NCBI RefSeq assembly: GCF_024105665.1
Contig: NZ_JAAAMK010000007.1
Location: 62,001-126,000 of the forward strand
Length of the DNA stretch: 64,000 nt
Origin: Aliihoeflea aestuarii
GTDB taxonomy: Bacteria > Pseudomonadota > Alphaproteobacteria > Rhizobiales > Rhizobiaceae
Direction: 5' to 3'
Shown piece by piece: positions 36,730-49,119 of the stretch. Under the pieces are notes generated by a model that saw nothing but the letters and a program-made list of their open reading frames with translations, was not told where the DNA came from and did no database searches. A program made the position numbers and the translations under genes. Each line of letters opens with the position of its first letter. Positions within the stretch are counted from its first letter, which is position 1.

Positions 36730-38181
36730 ATGAAACTTGCCGACCTTGCAACCGTCCAAGCCGTCGTTCCGCCCGAAGCGGGTGCGATCGAGGTGAGGGG
36801 CTTTGCGCTCGATTCGCGTAAGGTCGAGCCGGGTTTCGTCTTTGCGGCACTTCAGGGCTCGAAGGCAGACGGCTCCGACTTCGTGGCGGAGGCGGTCGCG
36901 CGCGGCGCAAGCGCGGTCATCGCCGCGCCCGATTCGAGGCTGGTTGCGGATGTGCCCGTCATTCGGTCCGACGATCCCCGCCGCACGCTTTCCCTGGCGC
37001 TGGCAGCCTTCTACGGCACACAGCCCAAAACGATGGTCGCGGTTACCGGAACGGCCGGCAAGACCTCGGTCGCCAGCTTCACGCGGCAGATCTGGGAGTA
37101 TGCGGGCGAACAGGCGGCCAGCATCGGCACGACCGGGATCGTCTCGCCGAAGCTCACCCAATATGGCTCGTTGACGACGCCGGACCCTGTCGCGCTGCAC
37201 CAGCTTTTGAAACGGCTCGCGGATGATGGCGTGACCCATGCGGCGATGGAGGCGTCGAGCCATGGGCTCGAACAGCGCCGGCTCGACGGGGTGAAGCTGG
37301 CGGCCGCCGGCTTTACTAATCTCGGCCGCGACCACATGGATTATCATCCGACGATGGACGAATATTTCGCAGCGAAAATGCGAATTTTCGACACGTTGAT
37401 GCAAAAATCCGGTCCTGCGATCGTCTTTGCGGACGATGTGTGGTCGGCTCGGGCGATCGAGGCGGGCAAGAAGGCTGGTCTGGACGTCCTGACCGTCGGC
37501 CGTGCCGGGACGTTTCTGGAGCTGAAGCGCGTCGAGCATGAGCGTCATCGCCAGCGCACCGAGCTTTGCCATGAGGGCCGCATCTACGAGATCGACCTGC
37601 CGCTGGCAGGCGATTTCCAGATTTCGAATGCGCTCGTCGCTGCCGGTCTTGCCATTGCAACCGGAACGCCCACCGCAACGGCGCTCGGCGCGCTGCGCAA
37701 GCTGAAGGGTGCGTCCGGCCGTCTCGAACTGGTCGGCACGACAGGCGAGGGCTCGCCCGTCTATGTCGATTATGCGCATAAGCCGGAGGCGCTGGAAAAC
37801 GTGCTTTCGGCGGTGCGGCCGTTCACGACGGGACGCGTGATGGTCGTGTTCGGTTGCGGCGGCGACCGCGACAAGGGCAAGCGGCCGATCATGGGCGAGA
37901 TCGCCGGACGGCTTGCCGATGTGGTAATCGTGACCGACGACAACCCGCGCTCCGAGGAGCCGGCATCGATCCGCGCCGCGATCATGGAGGCTGTGCCGCA
38001 GGCAACCGAGATCGGCGACCGGCGGCAGGCGATCCGTGCGGCGGTCGGGATGCTGTCCAAGGGTGACACGCTGATCGTTGCGGGCAAAGGACACGAGGAA
38101 GGGCAGACCGTAGGCGACAGGACGCTGCCCTTTTCCGATCATGACGAGGTGCGGGCGGCGTTGAAGGAGAACGCAAAATGA
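36730..38181 (+). CDS. murE: UDP-MurNAc-L-alanyl-D-glutamate-meso-diaminopimelate ligase MurE
   Basis: MurE adds meso-diaminopimelate to UDP-MurNAc-Ala-Glu in the cytoplasm. The 483-residue ligase has the ATP loop GTAGKTS near 115, LGRDHMDYH, and the DNPRSEEP motif that recognises meso-diaminopimelate and rules out a lysine-adding enzyme. The frame is open 84 bases upstream into ftsI, but the ATG giving [10 protein letters not shown] fits the family. Its stop overlaps murF (ATGA). Confidence 0.96.
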   Translation: MKLADLATVQAVVPPEAGAIEVRGFALDSRKVEPGFVFAALQGSKADGSDFVAEAVARGASAVIAAPDSRLVADVPVIRSDDPRRTLSLALAAFYGTQPKTMVAVTGTAGKTSVASFTRQIWEYAGEQAASIGTTGIVSPKLTQYGSLTTPDPVALHQLLKRLADDGVTHAAMEASSHGLEQRRLDGVKLAAAGFTNLGRDHMDYHPTMDEYFAAKMRIFDTLMQKSGPAIVFADDVWSARAIEAGKKAGLDVLTVGRAGTFLELKRVEHERHRQRTELCHEGRIYEIDLPLAGDFQISNALVAAGLAIATGTPTATALGALRKLKGASGRLELVGTTGEGSPVYVDYAHKPEALENVLSAVRPFTTGRVMVVFGCGGDRDKGKRPIMGEIAGRLADVVIVTDDNPRSEEPASIRAAIMEAVPQATEIGDRRQAIRAAVGMLSKGDTLIVAGKGHEEGQTVGDRTLPFSDHDEVRAALKENAK

Positions 38182-39626
38182 GTCCGCTCTGGACTGGAAC
38201 CGATCTCGTCGCCGCCATGGCCGGACGGCCCGTCGGCTCGATGCCGCAAGGCATAACCGGTATCTCGATCGACAGCCGCACCTTGAGGCCCGGCGAAGCC
38301 TTCTTCGCCATCAAGGGCGACCAGTTCGACGGGCACGACTTCGCGACGGCCGCAATCAAGGCCGGCGCGAGCCTTCTCGTCGTTCAGGAAAACAAATTGC
38401 CTGCTCTCGGACGTCTCAACACGCCGATGATCGTCGTTCCCGACGTTCTCGAAGCGCTGGTCGCGACCGGCATCGCCGCGCGCACGCGCTCCAAGGCGAA
38501 GATCATCGCCGTGACGGGCTCGGCGGGCAAGACGAGCACGAAGGAGGGGCTGCGCACGGCGCTTTCGGCCGTCGGCACGGTTCACGCATCGGACAAATCG
38601 TTCAACAACCATTGGGGCGTGCCCCTGACGCTCGCCCGCATGCCGGCCGAGACGGACTACGCCGTCTTTGAGATCGGCATGAACCATCCCGGCGAAATCC
38701 GCCCGCTGGTCAAGATGGTCAGGCCGCATATCGCCATCGTGACGATGATCGCGGCCGCCCATCTCGGTTTCTTCAAGGATGTCGAGGAGATCGCGACCGC
38801 CAAGGCCGAGATTTTCGAAAGTGTCGAGCCCGGCGGCCACGCGCTGCTCAACCGTGACGACGCGCATTTCAAGCAGCTCGAAAAGGCCGCGCGCGATGCG
38901 GGCGTCGACAATGTCTGGGGCTTCGGCGAGCACTCGCGCGCTACGTTCAAGCTCGTAAAGACGAAGATGTTCGCTGACGGCGCGGCCTTTACGGCCAAGA
39001 TGGCCGGCGAAGACCTCGTCGCCAAGATCCGCGCCCCCGGCCGTCACATGGTTCAGAACGCGATCGCCGTTCTGGCCGCCTCCTATCTCGCCGGTGCCGA
39101 TATGGCGCGCGTTTCCCACGCGCTGGCCGATATGCGCCCGGAAGAAGGGCGCGGCGCGCGTCATCGTCTCCAGCACAGCCAAGGCGCGTTCGTCCTGATC
39201 GACGAAAGCTACAATGCCAACCCGGCGTCGATCCGCGCTGCGATGGATGTGTTGCAGGCCACTGATGTAAACGGTCACGGACGCCGCATCGCCGTTCTGG
39301 GCGATATGCTGGAACTGGGCGTTCATTCGCAGGCCTTGCATGCTGAACTGGCGGAAACCATCGATCCGGCGGCGACCGGCGTCGTATTGCTGGTCGGCCC
39401 GGAAATGAAGGCGCTGGCCGAGGCTCTGCCGGACACTATGCGCGTCGAGCACCGCGAGACGGTCGGCGAGCTTCAGCCGGTTCTGACCGGCCTGGTGCGG
39501 GCCGGCGACGTAGTGATGATCAAGGCGTCGAAGAGCATCGGCGCGTCAAGGCTCGTCACAGCCTTGCGCGATATGTTCCCCGCAGCCGAAACGAATCCGC
39601 AGCGCGAAACCGCTCAGGACGCCTGA
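38178..39626 (+). CDS. murF: UDP-MurNAc-tripeptide-D-alanyl-D-alanine ligase MurF
   Basis: MurF joins D-Ala-D-Ala to the UDP-MurNAc-tripeptide, completing the soluble precursor. The 482-residue protein has the Mur ligase plan: an N-terminal domain with [20 protein letters not shown], the ATP loop [23 protein letters not shown], and the C-terminal [15 protein letters not shown]. These are standard MurF motifs. It begins on an ATGA overlap with murE and is followed 16 bases later by mraY. Confidence 0.96.
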   Translation: MSPLWTGTDLVAAMAGRPVGSMPQGITGISIDSRTLRPGEAFFAIKGDQFDGHDFATAAIKAGASLLVVQENKLPALGRLNTPMIVVPDVLEALVATGIAARTRSKAKIIAVTGSAGKTSTKEGLRTALSAVGTVHASDKSFNNHWGVPLTLARMPAETDYAVFEIGMNHPGEIRPLVKMVRPHIAIVTMIAAAHLGFFKDVEEIATAKAEIFESVEPGGHALLNRDDAHFKQLEKAARDAGVDNVWGFGEHSRATFKLVKTKMFADGAAFTAKMAGEDLVAKIRAPGRHMVQNAIAVLAASYLAGADMARVSHALADMRPEEGRGARHRLQHSQGAFVLIDESYNANPASIRAAMDVLQATDVNGHGRRIAVLGDMLELGVHSQALHAELAETIDPAATGVVLLVGPEMKALAEALPDTMRVEHRETVGELQPVLTGLVRAGDVVMIKASKSIGASRLVTALRDMFPAAETNPQRETAQDA

Positions 39627-39642
39627 GGAGACAGGAACCGAC

Positions 39643-40725
39643 ATGCTGATGCTTCTCGTACCGCTGGCGGATCAGGTTTCGGCCTTCAACGTCTTCCGGT
39701 ACATTACTTTCAGGACGGGCGGGGCGCTGATCACGTCGGCGCTCATCGTGTTCATCTTCGGGCCGATGATCATCGACGCACTGCGCATCCGGCAGGGGCG
39801 CGGGCAGCCGATCCGCGCGGACGGGCCGCAGACCCATTTCAAGAAAGCGGGCACGCCGACCATGGGCGGCCTGATGATGCTCATCGGCATCGTCGGCGCA
39901 TCGCTTTTGTGGGCAAATCTCGGGTCCATCTATGTCTGGGTGGTGCTGCTGGTCACGCTCGGCTTCGGCGCGATCGGCTTTTACGACGATTACCTCAAGG
40001 TCACGAAGCAGTCCCATATGGGCTATTCGGGCAAAGCGCGCCTCGGCATGGAGTTCCTGATTGCGGGGATCGCCACCTTCGTCATCATGAATGCCGGCGA
40101 AGCGCCGTTCTCGTCGTCGCTGACCTTCCCGTTCATCAAGGATTTGCTGCTCAATCTGGGATGGTTCTTCATTCCGTTCGCCGCCTTCGTCATTGTCGGC
40201 GCGGGCAATGCCGTCAATTTGACGGATGGCCTCGACGGCCTCGCCATCGTCCCGGTGATGGTGGCGGCGGCAGCGTTCGGCGTCATCGCCTATCTGTCGG
40301 GCAACGCGGTCTTTGCCGATTATCTGCAAATCCATTTCGTACCGGGCACCGGCGAACTGGCGGTCATTCTCGGCGCGGTGATCGGCGCGGGGCTCGGCTT
40401 CCTCTGGTTCAACGCGCCGCCCGCCGCCATCTTCATGGGCGATACGGGGTCGCTGGCGCTCGGCGGCCTGATCGGCGCGATCGCGGTGGCGACCAAGCAT
40501 GAGATCGTGCTCGCCATCATCGGCGGGTTGTTTGTCATGGAAGCGTTGTCGGTCATCATCCAGGTCGGCTGGTTCAAGCTGACCGGCAAGCGCGTGTTCC
40601 TCATGGCGCCGATTCATCACCATTTCGAAAAGCTCGGCTGGACGGAGAGTCAGGTCGTGATCCGGTTCTGGATCATCGCCGTGATCCTGGCCCTCATCGG
40701 CCTGTCCTCGCTGAAGCTGAGGTAG
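39643..40725 (+). CDS. mraY: Phospho-N-acetylmuramoyl-pentapeptide transferase MraY
   Basis: MraY transfers phospho-MurNAc-pentapeptide to undecaprenyl phosphate, giving lipid I. The 360-residue polytopic protein has about ten membrane segments and the active-site motifs GFYDDYLK (residues about 113-120), [10 protein letters not shown] and [12 protein letters not shown], as well as MAPIHHHFE near the C-terminus. The N-terminal part has GTPTMGGLM, also diagnostic. murD starts three bases after its stop. Confidence 0.97.
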   Translation: MLMLLVPLADQVSAFNVFRYITFRTGGALITSALIVFIFGPMIIDALRIRQGRGQPIRADGPQTHFKKAGTPTMGGLMMLIGIVGASLLWANLGSIYVWVVLLVTLGFGAIGFYDDYLKVTKQSHMGYSGKARLGMEFLIAGIATFVIMNAGEAPFSSSLTFPFIKDLLLNLGWFFIPFAAFVIVGAGNAVNLTDGLDGLAIVPVMVAAAAFGVIAYLSGNAVFADYLQIHFVPGTGELAVILGAVIGAGLGFLWFNAPPAAIFMGDTGSLALGGLIGAIAVATKHEIVLAIIGGLFVMEALSVIIQVGWFKLTGKRVFLMAPIHHHFEKLGWTESQVVIRFWIIAVILALIGLSSLKLR

Positions 40726-40728
40726 GAA

Positions 40729-42132
40729 ATGATCGCGGCCCGCTCCTTCGCAAATCGCAGCGTTGCGCTCTTCGGCCTCGGCGGGTCGGGCATCGCGACC
40801 GCGCGCGCGCTGATCGAGGGCGGTGCGAAGATGATCGCGTTTGACGACAATCCTCAAAGCGTCGAGCAGGCGAAAAGTGCGGGCGTTCCGGTAAGCGACC
40901 TGCGCAAGATCGACTGGACGCCAGTTTCCAGCCTACTCCTTGCGCCCGGTGTCCCTCTGACGCATCCCAAGCCCCACTGGACCGTCGATCTGGCGCGCGC
41001 CGCCGGCGTCGAGATCATCGGCGACATCGAGTTGTTCGCACGCGAGCGGCGTCTGGCCGCGCCCGATGCGCCGCTGGTCGCGATCACGGGGACGAACGGA
41101 AAGTCGACGACGACGGCCCTGATCGCGCATCTGCTGCGCCACGCCGGTCGCGACACACAGATGGGCGGCAATATCGGCAAGGCGGTGATGACGCTCGAAC
41201 CGCCGATGCCGGGCCGCCACTACGTCGTCGAGTGCTCGTCCTATCAGATCGACCTCGCCCCTTCGCTGGACCCGACCGTCGGCATCCTGCTCAATTTGAC
41301 GCCCGACCATCTCGACCGTCACGGAACGATGCAGCACTACGCCGCGATCAAGGAGCGGCTGGTCGCGGGTAGCGAGACGGCAGTGATTGCCGTGGACGAC
41401 GTCCATTGCGAACAGATCGCGTCGCGGCTTGAAGCGGCGGGAAATCAGGTAGTGCGGATTTCCAAACGGCACGAACTTGCCGATGGCTACTTCGCGTCCG
41501 GCTCCGATCTCGTGCACGCATCCGCCGGAAAAAACGAAACCGTCGCATCGCTCCACGGCATCGACACGCTGCGCGGTCAGCACAATGCGCAAAATGCGCT
41601 GGCCGCCGTCGCGGCCTGCGTCGCGCTCGGGCTGACCCCTGCGGAAGTCCAGGCGGGTTTGACGTCGTTTCCCGGTCTGGCGCATCGGATGGAACTCGTC
41701 GGCACTCGGGGCAACGTGCTCTTCGTCAACGATTCCAAGGCGACCAACGCGGAAGCGGCGGCCCCGGCGCTGTCGAGCTTCGGCAATATCTACTGGATCG
41801 CCGGCGGTTTGCCGAAGGAAGGCGGTATCGAGACGCTGCGCGGTTTCTTCCCGCGCGTGAAGCGCGCCTATCTCATCGGAGAGGCCGCGCCCGCTTTCGC
41901 AGCCACGTTGGGCGATGCCGCGCCATTCGAGATCGCCGGTACGCTCGATGCGGCCGTGACGCATGCCGCGCGCGATGCCGGCGCGGACGGCGTTGACGAG
42001 CCGGTCGTGCTGCTGTCGCCGGCCTGCGCCAGTTTCGACCAGTTCAAGAATTTCGAAATTCGTGGCGATGCCTTTCGCAGCGCGGTTCAGGCGCTCGACG
42101 GGTTCGTTTCCTTCGGAGGGACATCCAAATGA
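40729..42132 (+). CDS. murD: UDP-N-acetylmuramoylalanine-D-glutamate ligase MurD
   Basis: MurD adds D-glutamate to UDP-MurNAc-L-Ala. The 467-residue protein has a Rossmann N-terminal domain ([17 protein letters not shown]), the ATP loop [14 protein letters not shown] near 120, [14 protein letters not shown], and [17 protein letters not shown] in the C-terminal half, where MurD enzymes bind the glutamate and the ADP. The domain order and length are standard. Its stop overlaps the ftsW start (ATGA). Confidence 0.97.
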   Translation: MIAARSFANRSVALFGLGGSGIATARALIEGGAKMIAFDDNPQSVEQAKSAGVPVSDLRKIDWTPVSSLLLAPGVPLTHPKPHWTVDLARAAGVEIIGDIELFARERRLAAPDAPLVAITGTNGKSTTTALIAHLLRHAGRDTQMGGNIGKAVMTLEPPMPGRHYVVECSSYQIDLAPSLDPTVGILLNLTPDHLDRHGTMQHYAAIKERLVAGSETAVIAVDDVHCEQIASRLEAAGNQVVRISKRHELADGYFASGSDLVHASAGKNETVASLHGIDTLRGQHNAQNALAAVAACVALGLTPAEVQAGLTSFPGLAHRMELVGTRGNVLFVNDSKATNAEAAAPALSSFGNIYWIAGGLPKEGGIETLRGFFPRVKRAYLIGEAAPAFAATLGDAAPFEIAGTLDAAVTHAARDAGADGVDEPVVLLSPACASFDQFKNFEIRGDAFRSAVQALDGFVSFGGTSK

Positions 42133-43286
42133 TCAGTCGCGTCGACCGCAGCCCCGTCGCGCAATGGTGGTGGACAATCGACCGCTGGTTCCTGGCGGCG
42201 TTTCTGGCGCTGATGCTTCTCGGCGTCGTCCTGTCTTTCGCCGCCAGCCCGGCAGTCGCCGAGCGCATCGGGCTGGGCAGCTTCCATTTCGTCACGCGCC
42301 AGATCATCTTCATGATCCCGGCGGTCATCGTGATGATCGGTGTGTCTTTCCTTAGCCCGCGTATGGTGCGGCGGCTGGCGCTGGCAATGCTGGTCTGTTC
42401 GCTGATCGCGATGGTCGCGGTTCTGTTCGTCGGTGCCGAGATCAAGGGCTCGCGGCGCTGGCTGCATATCGGCACCATGTCGTTCCAGCCCTCCGAATAT
42501 CTGAAACCCGCCTTCGTGGTGATCTGCGCGTGGCTCTTTGCCGAACGCGCACGGTCGAACGTTATTCCGGGCAACCTCTTCGCCATGATGCTGCTCGGCG
42601 TGGTTCTGGCCCTGCTCGTTGCGCAGCCCGATCTCGGCCAGTCGATCCTGGTGGTGGCGACGTGGGGGGTCATGTTCTTCCTCGCCGGTCTGCCATGGAT
42701 ATGGATCGCCATCCTGGGCGGACTCGCCCTGACGCTGGGGTTGGGCGCTTACACCTCATTCGATCACGTTCGCGGCCGTATCGACCGCTTCCTGACCGGC
42801 GAGGGCGACACCTACCAGGTGGATATGGGGCATGAGGCGATGGTGCGCGGCGGCTGGTTCGGGCAGGGGCCGGGCGAAGGCTCGGTCAAGCGCATCCTGC
42901 CGGACAGCCATACCGACTTCGTCTTCGCGGTCGCGGCCGAGGAGTTCGGCCTGATCCTGTGCCTGGTCATCGCCGGCCTGTTCGCATTCGTCGTTCTGCG
43001 CGGCATCGCCAAAGCCTCGCGCGAACACGACGATTTCTCCCGTTTCGCGATCGCCGGGCTTGTGGCGCTGTTCGGCTTCCAGTCGATCATCAATATGGGC
43101 GTCAACCTGCAACTCCTGCCCACGAAGGGCATGACGCTTCCGTTCATCTCCTATGGCGGCTCGTCGCTCGTCGCGATGGCGATTTCCATGGGAATGGTGC
43201 TGGCCCTGTCGCGGCGCAAGCCGCAGCAGCTTAGCGTGCTTTCGGGACGCGGGTTCGGGGCGCAGCCCCTGCCGGCGGGCGAATGA
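42129..43286 (+). CDS. ftsW: Septal peptidoglycan glycosyltransferase FtsW (SEDS family)
   Basis: FtsW polymerises lipid II into septal glycan strands together with FtsI. The 385-residue protein has about ten membrane segments. Family motifs include [18 protein letters not shown] in the first large loop and [10 protein letters not shown], followed by [23 protein letters not shown], the C-terminal SEDS signature. It overlaps the murD stop by four bases and is followed by murG, one base from its stop. Confidence 0.97.
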   Translation: MISRVDRSPVAQWWWTIDRWFLAAFLALMLLGVVLSFAASPAVAERIGLGSFHFVTRQIIFMIPAVIVMIGVSFLSPRMVRRLALAMLVCSLIAMVAVLFVGAEIKGSRRWLHIGTMSFQPSEYLKPAFVVICAWLFAERARSNVIPGNLFAMMLLGVVLALLVAQPDLGQSILVVATWGVMFFLAGLPWIWIAILGGLALTLGLGAYTSFDHVRGRIDRFLTGEGDTYQVDMGHEAMVRGGWFGQGPGEGSVKRILPDSHTDFVFAVAAEEFGLILCLVIAGLFAFVVLRGIAKASREHDDFSRFAIAGLVALFGFQSIINMGVNLQLLPTKGMTLPFISYGGSSLVAMAISMGMVLALSRRKPQQLSVLSGRGFGAQPLPAGE

Positions 43287-43287
43287 C

Positions 43288-44406
43288 ATGAGCCGGGGAT
43301 TGATGCTCCTTTCGGCGGGCGGCACGGGTGGGCACCTGTTTCCGGCTGAGGCACTGGCGCATGAACTCAATGCGCGCGGCTGGCTGGTCCATCTGGCGAC
43401 CGACGACCGGGCCGGACGCTTCGCGGGAGACTTCCCGGCCGCCAAGGTCCATCCGATCGATTCGGCGACGATCGGCTCCAAAAATCCGCTGGCGCTGGCG
43501 CGAACTTTCCTCGCGCTCTGGAAGGGCGTGCGTCAGGCAACGAAGATCATCGAGACGATCCGCCCCAAGGTCGTGATCGGGTTCGGTGGCTATCCGACGC
43601 TGCCGCCGCTCTACGCGGCCACGCGGCGCAACGTTCCGACCATGCTGCACGAGCAGAACGCGGTGATGGGACGTGCCAACAAGGCGCTTGCCGGCAAGGC
43701 CAAGGCGATCGCCGGCGGGTTCCTCGAGCCAGGAACCGACAGCCGGGTGGTCGTCACCGGTAATCCCGTGCGTCCGTCGGTGATCGAGGCTTCATCCGTA
43801 TCCTATGTTGCATCGGGTGCGGGCGAGCCCTTTCATCTGCTCGTCTTCGGCGGCAGTCAGGGCGCGCAGTTCTTTTCGCAGGCGGTTCCGCAGGCGGTGG
43901 GCCTGCTGCCAGCCGAACTTCGCGCGCGGTTGAAGGTCACTCAGCAGGCGCGCGTCGATGACGAGGCGGCGGTCAAGGCGGCATATACCGAATTGGGAAT
44001 CGAGGCGGAGGTCTCGCCGTTCTTCAGGGACATGGCGAAAAGGATCGCTTCGGCGCAATTGGTGATTTCCCGTTCGGGCGCGTCGACGGTTTCGGAAATG
44101 GCGGTCATCGGACGGCCGTCCATCCTCGTTCCCTATCCCCATGCGCTCGATCACGACCAGGCGGCGAACGCCGCCGCGCTCGCCGCAGCCGGCGGGGCGC
44201 TCGTGGAGGCGCAATCGGGCCTGTCGGCCGAACGGCTTGCGGAACTGATCGCAGGTCTCATGAGCGATGCGGATCGTGCGGGGAAGATGGCTGCGGCGGC
44301 CCGCTCGGCCGGAAAGCCGAACGCGGCGGCATTGCTTGCCGACCTCGCCGAGGCTATTGCGGCGGGCCAGACAGTCAGCCAATTCACTCAAGGAGCCGCC
44401 CCATGA
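43288..44406 (+). CDS. murG: UDP-GlcNAc:lipid I N-acetylglucosaminyltransferase MurG
   Basis: MurG adds GlcNAc to lipid I at the inner face of the membrane, giving lipid II. The 372-residue GT-B enzyme has the N-terminal glycine loop [17 protein letters not shown], then [15 protein letters not shown] and [13 protein letters not shown], and the C-terminal donor-binding [11 protein letters not shown] and [31 protein letters not shown]. It starts one base after ftsW, and its stop overlaps murC (ATGA). Confidence 0.97.
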   Translation: MSRGLMLLSAGGTGGHLFPAEALAHELNARGWLVHLATDDRAGRFAGDFPAAKVHPIDSATIGSKNPLALARTFLALWKGVRQATKIIETIRPKVVIGFGGYPTLPPLYAATRRNVPTMLHEQNAVMGRANKALAGKAKAIAGGFLEPGTDSRVVVTGNPVRPSVIEASSVSYVASGAGEPFHLLVFGGSQGAQFFSQAVPQAVGLLPAELRARLKVTQQARVDDEAAVKAAYTELGIEAEVSPFFRDMAKRIASAQLVISRSGASTVSEMAVIGRPSILVPYPHALDHDQAANAAALAAAGGALVEAQSGLSAERLAELIAGLMSDADRAGKMAAAARSAGKPNAAALLADLAEAIAAGQTVSQFTQGAAP

Positions 44407-45815
44407 AAATGCCCCAGACCATCGGCGTCGTGCATTTCATCGGCATCGGCGGCATCGGCATGAGCGGAATAGCCGAGGTTCTTCACAATCTGGGCTACAA
44501 GGTTCAGGGGTCGGATCAGTCGGAGAGCGCGAACGTCCAGCGCCTGCGCGCCAAGGGCATCGAGTGCTTCGTCGGCCACGCGGCGGAAAATCTCGGTCAG
44601 GCCGAGGTCGTCGTCGTGTCGACCGCGATCCGCAAATCCAATCCGGAACTCAGCGCCGCACGCGAGAAGCTTCTGCCGATCGTGCGGCGGGCCGAGATGC
44701 TGGCCGAACTGATGCGCTTCCGGCAGGCCGTCGCCATCGGCGGCACGCACGGCAAGACCACGACCACATCGATGGTCGCGACGTTGCTCGATGCCGGAGG
44801 GCTTGACCCGACCGTCATCAATGGCGGCATCATCAACGCCTATGGCACCAATGCGCGCATGGGCGAGGGCGAGTGGATGGTGGTGGAGGCAGACGAGAGC
44901 GACGGCACCTTCCTGAAGCTGCCGGCTGAAATCGCCGTCATCACCAATATCGACCCCGAGCATCTCGACCATTACGGCTCGTTCGAAAAGGTGCGCGAGG
45001 CGTTCCGCCAGTTCGTCGAGAACGTGCCGTTCTACGGCGTCGGCGTGATGTGCATCGATCATCCCGAAGTGCAGCAACTCGTCGCACGCATCGAGGACCG
45101 GCGCGTCATCACCTATGGCGAGAATCCGCAGGCGGACGTTCGGTTCTACAATCACCGGATGGACGGGGAATCGTCGCTCTTCGACGTGATGATTCGCAAC
45201 CGCAAGCGCGATGCGACCCTGACGATCGAGGGGCTGCGCCTGCCGATGCCCGGCCGCCACAATGTTTCGAACGCCACGGCCGCCATCGCCGTCGCCCACG
45301 AGCTCGGCCTCGGTGCGGATGCAATCCGCAAGGGGCTTTCGGCTTTCGGCGGGGTGAAGCGGCGCTTCACGCTGACGGGTGAATGGAACGGCGTGAAGGT
45401 GTTCGACGATTACGGACACCACCCGGTCGAAATCAAGGCCGTCCTGCGCGCGGCACGCGAAGCCTGTCAGGGCCGGATCGTCGCGATCGCGCAGCCGCAC
45501 CGCTTTACGCGCCTGCGCGACCTGTTCGACGATTTCGCGTCCTGCTTCAACGATGCCGATACGGTCATGATCGCGCCCGTTTATGCGGCGGGGGAGGACG
45601 AGATCGACGGCATCAACGCCGAGACGCTTGTCTCGCGCATGAAGGCCGGCGGGCATCGCGATGCGCGAACGCTGAGCGGGCCGGATGCGATCGCGTCCGC
45701 TGTTCGGGAACTGGTCGAGCCGGGCGATTTCGTCGTCTTCCTCGGTGCGGGCAACATCACGCAATGGGCCTACGCGCTGCCGAAGGAATTGAATTCGCTC
45801 GAGGCCGCGGCATGA
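44403..45815 (+). CDS. murC: UDP-N-acetylmuramate-L-alanine ligase MurC
   Basis: MurC adds the first amino acid, L-alanine, to UDP-MurNAc. The 470-residue protein has the family start [22 protein letters not shown], the ATP loop [15 protein letters not shown] near 118-132, [25 protein letters not shown] and [15 protein letters not shown]. All expected Mur ligase residues are present. It is coupled to murG on one side and to murB on the other by ATGA overlaps. Confidence 0.97.
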   Translation: MKMPQTIGVVHFIGIGGIGMSGIAEVLHNLGYKVQGSDQSESANVQRLRAKGIECFVGHAAENLGQAEVVVVSTAIRKSNPELSAAREKLLPIVRRAEMLAELMRFRQAVAIGGTHGKTTTTSMVATLLDAGGLDPTVINGGIINAYGTNARMGEGEWMVVEADESDGTFLKLPAEIAVITNIDPEHLDHYGSFEKVREAFRQFVENVPFYGVGVMCIDHPEVQQLVARIEDRRVITYGENPQADVRFYNHRMDGESSLFDVMIRNRKRDATLTIEGLRLPMPGRHNVSNATAAIAVAHELGLGADAIRKGLSAFGGVKRRFTLTGEWNGVKVFDDYGHHPVEIKAVLRAAREACQGRIVAIAQPHRFTRLRDLFDDFASCFNDADTVMIAPVYAAGEDEIDGINAETLVSRMKAGGHRDARTLSGPDAIASAVRELVEPGDFVVFLGAGNITQWAYALPKELNSLEAAA

Positions 45816-46774
45816 TCGACGGACATGCGCTTCTGGCGCGGCTCGGCGATCTGACCGCCATTCGCGGACGGCTGATGCCCGATGCGCGGATGGAGACGAT
45901 CACCTGGTTTCGCGTCGGCGGTGCGGCCGAGCTTTTGTTCCAGCCCGCCGACGAGGATGATCTGGCGGCATTCCTGCGCCTTATTCCAGATGATGTTCCG
46001 GTTCTTGTCGTGGGCATCGGGTCGAACCTTCTGGTGCGGGACGAAGGCATTCCGGGCGTCGTCATCCGTCTTTCGGCCAAGGGTTTCGGGCAGGTCGAGG
46101 TGCTGGACGAAACGCGTTTGCGCGCCGGTGCCGCCGCACCCGACAAGCGCGTCGCGGCTGCGGCGCTCGATGCCGGGATCGGCGGCTTCCATTTCTATCA
46201 CGGCATTCCGGGCGCGATCGGCGGTGCGCTGCGCATGAATGCGGGTGCGAACGGCGTCGAAACGCGCGAGCGCGTCGTGGATGTCTATGCGCTCGACCGA
46301 ACCGGCAAGCGCCACGTCCTGTCCAATGCGCAGATGGGCTACGCCTACCGGCATTCCGACGCGCCTGCCGACCTGATCTTCACAGGCGCGCTCATGGAAG
46401 GCTACCGGGACGATCCCGATGCGATCCGTGCAGCTATGGACGAGGTTCAGCATCACCGCGAAACCGTCCAGCCGATCAGGGAAAAGACCGGTGGCTCGAC
46501 CTTCAAGAATCCGGCAGGCACGTCGGCCTGGAAGGAGATCGACAAGGCGGGCTGTCGCGGGCTGGTCATCGGCGGCGCGCAGATGTCGCCCATGCACTGC
46601 AACTTCATGATCAATACCGGTACCGCATCGGCCTACGATCTCGAATTTCTGGGCGAAACCGTTCGCGCCCGCGTGCTGGCGAATTCGGGCATCGCGCTCG
46701 AATGGGAGATCAAGCGGATCGGGCAGGCGAAGCCGGGCCACGAGGTTGCGGAATTTCTCGGCGAGCGGGTGTGA
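45812..46774 (+). CDS. murB: UDP-N-acetylenolpyruvoylglucosamine reductase MurB
   Basis: MurB is a FAD enzyme that reduces UDP-GlcNAc-enolpyruvate to UDP-MurNAc. The 320-residue protein has [17 protein letters not shown] near the start, [22 protein letters not shown], the FAD-contacting [18 protein letters not shown], and [10 protein letters not shown] with the catalytic serine of type I/II enzymes. It starts on an ATGA overlap with murC. It is the last gene before the only large break in the cluster. Confidence 0.96.
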   Translation: MIDGHALLARLGDLTAIRGRLMPDARMETITWFRVGGAAELLFQPADEDDLAAFLRLIPDDVPVLVVGIGSNLLVRDEGIPGVVIRLSAKGFGQVEVLDETRLRAGAAAPDKRVAAAALDAGIGGFHFYHGIPGAIGGALRMNAGANGVETRERVVDVYALDRTGKRHVLSNAQMGYAYRHSDAPADLIFTGALMEGYRDDPDAIRAAMDEVQHHRETVQPIREKTGGSTFKNPAGTSAWKEIDKAGCRGLVIGGAQMSPMHCNFMINTGTASAYDLEFLGETVRARVLANSGIALEWEIKRIGQAKPGHEVAEFLGERV

Positions 46775-47296
46775 TGCTCGGGGAATGCCAGACAAAGATT
46801 GCGCACAATATCCCGGCATCAGGCCCGTTTCATAGCGCTCCGTCCTGCAGAGCGGATGGCTGAATGAACGGCGAGGCATGGATTCCTGTGACGAGCATAG
46901 GAATGACGGTTGCAGGGCTGTTTTAACCAGTCTCGCAGGTTGGCGATTTGCATACTCCTCAATGCCGTCATTCCTGTGCTCGTCACAGGAATCCATGCCT
47001 CGACTGTCGATATGCCGCTACGGTCTGCGCCATGACCACGATCGTCGACGACGCTACTCACGATCCCCTTGAAGCCGGCTCGCGATCACGGGCTGAAACA
47101 AAAAATAATGCTCCCTGAATCCCAAGCACTTGCCACGGAATCCGCGATCTGATTCTTTGGGTGTGCGGCGTTATCTGATTTGAGTCGGCCACGCTTGAAG
47201 CGTGTGGGGACGGTTGGCCTTTGTTTGGCCGGCCGGTGTCGATTCACGTCTCGATAGCTGAGAATTTTGGCCCGTTGGAAGAGGGGATTTCCGGGC
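46775..47296. other. 522-bp gap between murB and ddl: repeat plus leader
   Basis: This is the only long break in the dcw run. It contains an inverted repeat (46872-47002) and then about 290 bases that may form the ddl leader. A 28-codon reading frame (47032-47118, ATG to TGA) exists, but it has no good ribosome site and its codons look unremarkable, so I do not call it a gene. No clear promoter or terminator T-run was found. Confidence 0.6.
46872..47002. repeat. Inverted repeat with 38-bp arms between murB and ddl
   Basis: The arms at 46872-46909 and 46965-47002 are reverse complements with a single mismatch, separated by 55 bases. Each arm contains its own small hairpin (TTCCTGTG...CACAGGAA), so the whole is a pair of palindromic units facing one another. 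Sequences like ATTCCTGTGACGAGCACAGG recur between genes in rhizobial genomes as far as I recall. It would form a very stable hairpin in a murB-ddl transcript. Confidence 0.9.
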
Positions 47297-48223
47297 ATGG
47301 TGCAAAAACACGTAGCCGTCCTGATGGGGGGATTTTCCTCCGAGCGGCCTGTGTCTCTGGCTTCCGGAAACCCGTGTGCCGATGCGCTCGAAGGCGCGGG
47401 CTATCGCGTGACGCGTGTCGACGTGGCGCGCGATGTCGCCTCGGTTTTGGGCGAACTGAAGCCGAACGTCGCCTTCAATGCGCTGCACGGCCCGTTCGGC
47501 GAGGACGGCACCATCCAAGGCATCCTCGAATATCTCGAAATCCCCTATACGCATTCAGGCGTCCTTGCCTCCGCTCTTGCGATGAACAAGGAGCAGGCCA
47601 AGCGCGTCGCGAAATCGGCCGGCATCCCGGTGGCCGAAGCGAAGGTGATGAACCGTCATTCGATCGGCCAGGCTCACCCCATGAAACCGCCTTACGTGGT
47701 CAAGCCCGTCAGCGAGGGATCGAGCTTCGGCGTCGTGATCGTCAAGGAAGATCAGGCGCATCCGCCGCAAATCATCGGCTCGTCCGACTGGCGCTACGGC
47801 GACATCGTGATGGTCGAGCGATTCGTCCATGGACGGGAATTGACCTGCGCCGTCATGGGCGATATCGCGCTTGGCGTGACCGAGATCATCCCTGTCGGCC
47901 ACTCCTTCTATGATTTTGATTCAAAATATGTCGAAGGGGGCTCGAAACACGAACTGCCGGCAAAAATTTCACCGTTTATTTACCAAAAAATACAGACACT
48001 CGCGCTCAAGGCTCATCAAGCAATCGGCTGTCGGGGGGTCTCCCGATCCGACTTCCGCTACGACGACCGTCATTCCGAAAATGGCGAGGTCATCTGGCTG
48101 GAGGTGAACACCCAGCCGGGGATGACGCCGACATCTCTTGTGCCGGAATTGGCCGAGCATGCGGGGCACAGCTTCGCGGAATTGTTGAGTTGGATGGTGG
48201 AGGACGCATCGTGTCTGCGTTAG
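47297..48223 (+). CDS. ddl: D-alanine-D-alanine ligase
   Basis: Ddl makes the D-Ala-D-Ala dipeptide used by MurF. The 308-residue ATP-grasp protein begins [20 protein letters not shown], with [33 protein letters not shown] in the ATP site, and [20 protein letters not shown] at the metal-binding end. Length and motifs are those of the DdlB type found in dcw clusters. Ten upstream codons in frame were rejected because the family starts at [12 protein letters not shown]. It overlaps the ftsQ start. Confidence 0.96.
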   Translation: MVQKHVAVLMGGFSSERPVSLASGNPCADALEGAGYRVTRVDVARDVASVLGELKPNVAFNALHGPFGEDGTIQGILEYLEIPYTHSGVLASALAMNKEQAKRVAKSAGIPVAEAKVMNRHSIGQAHPMKPPYVVKPVSEGSSFGVVIVKEDQAHPPQIIGSSDWRYGDIVMVERFVHGRELTCAVMGDIALGVTEIIPVGHSFYDFDSKYVEGGSKHELPAKISPFIYQKIQTLALKAHQAIGCRGVSRSDFRYDDRHSENGEVIWLEVNTQPGMTPTSLVPELAEHAGHSFAELLSWMVEDASCLR

Positions 48224-49119
48224 GAGAGCGAACCGGTCGAGTGACCTGGTCGGCGCATGATGCGTTCGTCCTGCCGCGCTTCCTTCGTCGTCCCGCGCGC
48301 CATCTGCATCGCTGGACTTCGGGCGAGGTAGAGCCGCCGCGCTTTGCCGCGCTGATGGCAAGCGCTCTGCTGATCGGCTCGTCGGTGGTCTATGGCACGA
48401 TCGTCGGTGGACATATGCCCGGCGTCGTTCAGTCGGTCACCGCTCGAACCGGTTTCGCCATCGACAATATCGAGATCGTCGGCAACCGCTACACATCCGA
48501 GATCGATGTCTTCGGCGCGGTCGGCCTCGACGGCTGGACATCGCTGATCGGCTTCAGCGCCGGCGAGGCGCGTGAGCGCATCGCGCGCCTGCCGTGGGTC
48601 GAGAAGGTCGAGGTGCAGAAGGTCTATCCCTCGACGCTTGCCGTCACGATGATCGAGCGCCAGCCTTTCGCCGTCTGGCAGCAGGGTTCGCGGTTGTGGG
48701 TCGTCGAGGAAGACGGCCGGGTCATCACGCCGCTGGCGCGCAGCCAGCATGCCGAGCTTCCGGTGGTCGTCGGGTCGGGTGCGGAAGAACACGCGGCTGA
48801 ATTCATCAGCGTGATGCAGGGCTTCCCGCAACTCGCATCGCGGACGCGGGCCTATATCCGCGTCGCCGACCGCCGCTGGGACCTGCGCATGCGCAACGGC
48901 ACGACGGTCAAGCTGCCGGTCGAGAATTACGAGCAGGCGCTTGCCGCGCTGGTCGATGTCGACCGCGCGCAGGAGCTTTTCGCCCGCGACGTTTCGGTGG
49001 TCGACATGCGTCTCGACGGCCGGATGGTGCTGCAATTGAGCGAAGCGGCGATGGCCGAACGCGACGACATGCTCAAGGAACGTCTGGGCAGGCGATATTC
49101 TCCGGAGAAACGCACATGA
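48211..49119 (+). CDS. ftsQ: Cell division protein FtsQ
   Basis: FtsQ is a bitopic protein that recruits FtsL/FtsB and later division proteins. The 302-residue product has a cytoplasmic N-terminus, one membrane segment (about 46-62, [18 protein letters not shown]), a POTRA domain with [18 protein letters not shown] and an FtsQ-type beta domain ([26 protein letters not shown]). I took the GTG at 48211, which has GGTGGAGG seven bases upstream. An ATG at 48190 is the alternative. The gene overlaps ddl by 13 bases and ftsA by four. Confidence 0.93.
   Translation: MSALGERTGRVTWSAHDAFVLPRFLRRPARHLHRWTSGEVEPPRFAALMASALLIGSSVVYGTIVGGHMPGVVQSVTARTGFAIDNIEIVGNRYTSEIDVFGAVGLDGWTSLIGFSAGEARERIARLPWVEKVEVQKVYPSTLAVTMIERQPFAVWQQGSRLWVVEEDGRVITPLARSQHAELPVVVGSGAEEHAAEFISVMQGFPQLASRTRAYIRVADRRWDLRMRNGTTVKLPVENYEQALAALVDVDRAQELFARDVSVVDMRLDGRMVLQLSEAAMAERDDMLKERLGRRYSPEKRT

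Noticed and set aside
47032-47118. 28-codon frame between murB and ddl
   Set aside because: It has no good ribosome site and no hydrophobic or conserved-looking segment, and it follows directly on a repeat. Unlike the two tiny genes called here, there is nothing to support it.
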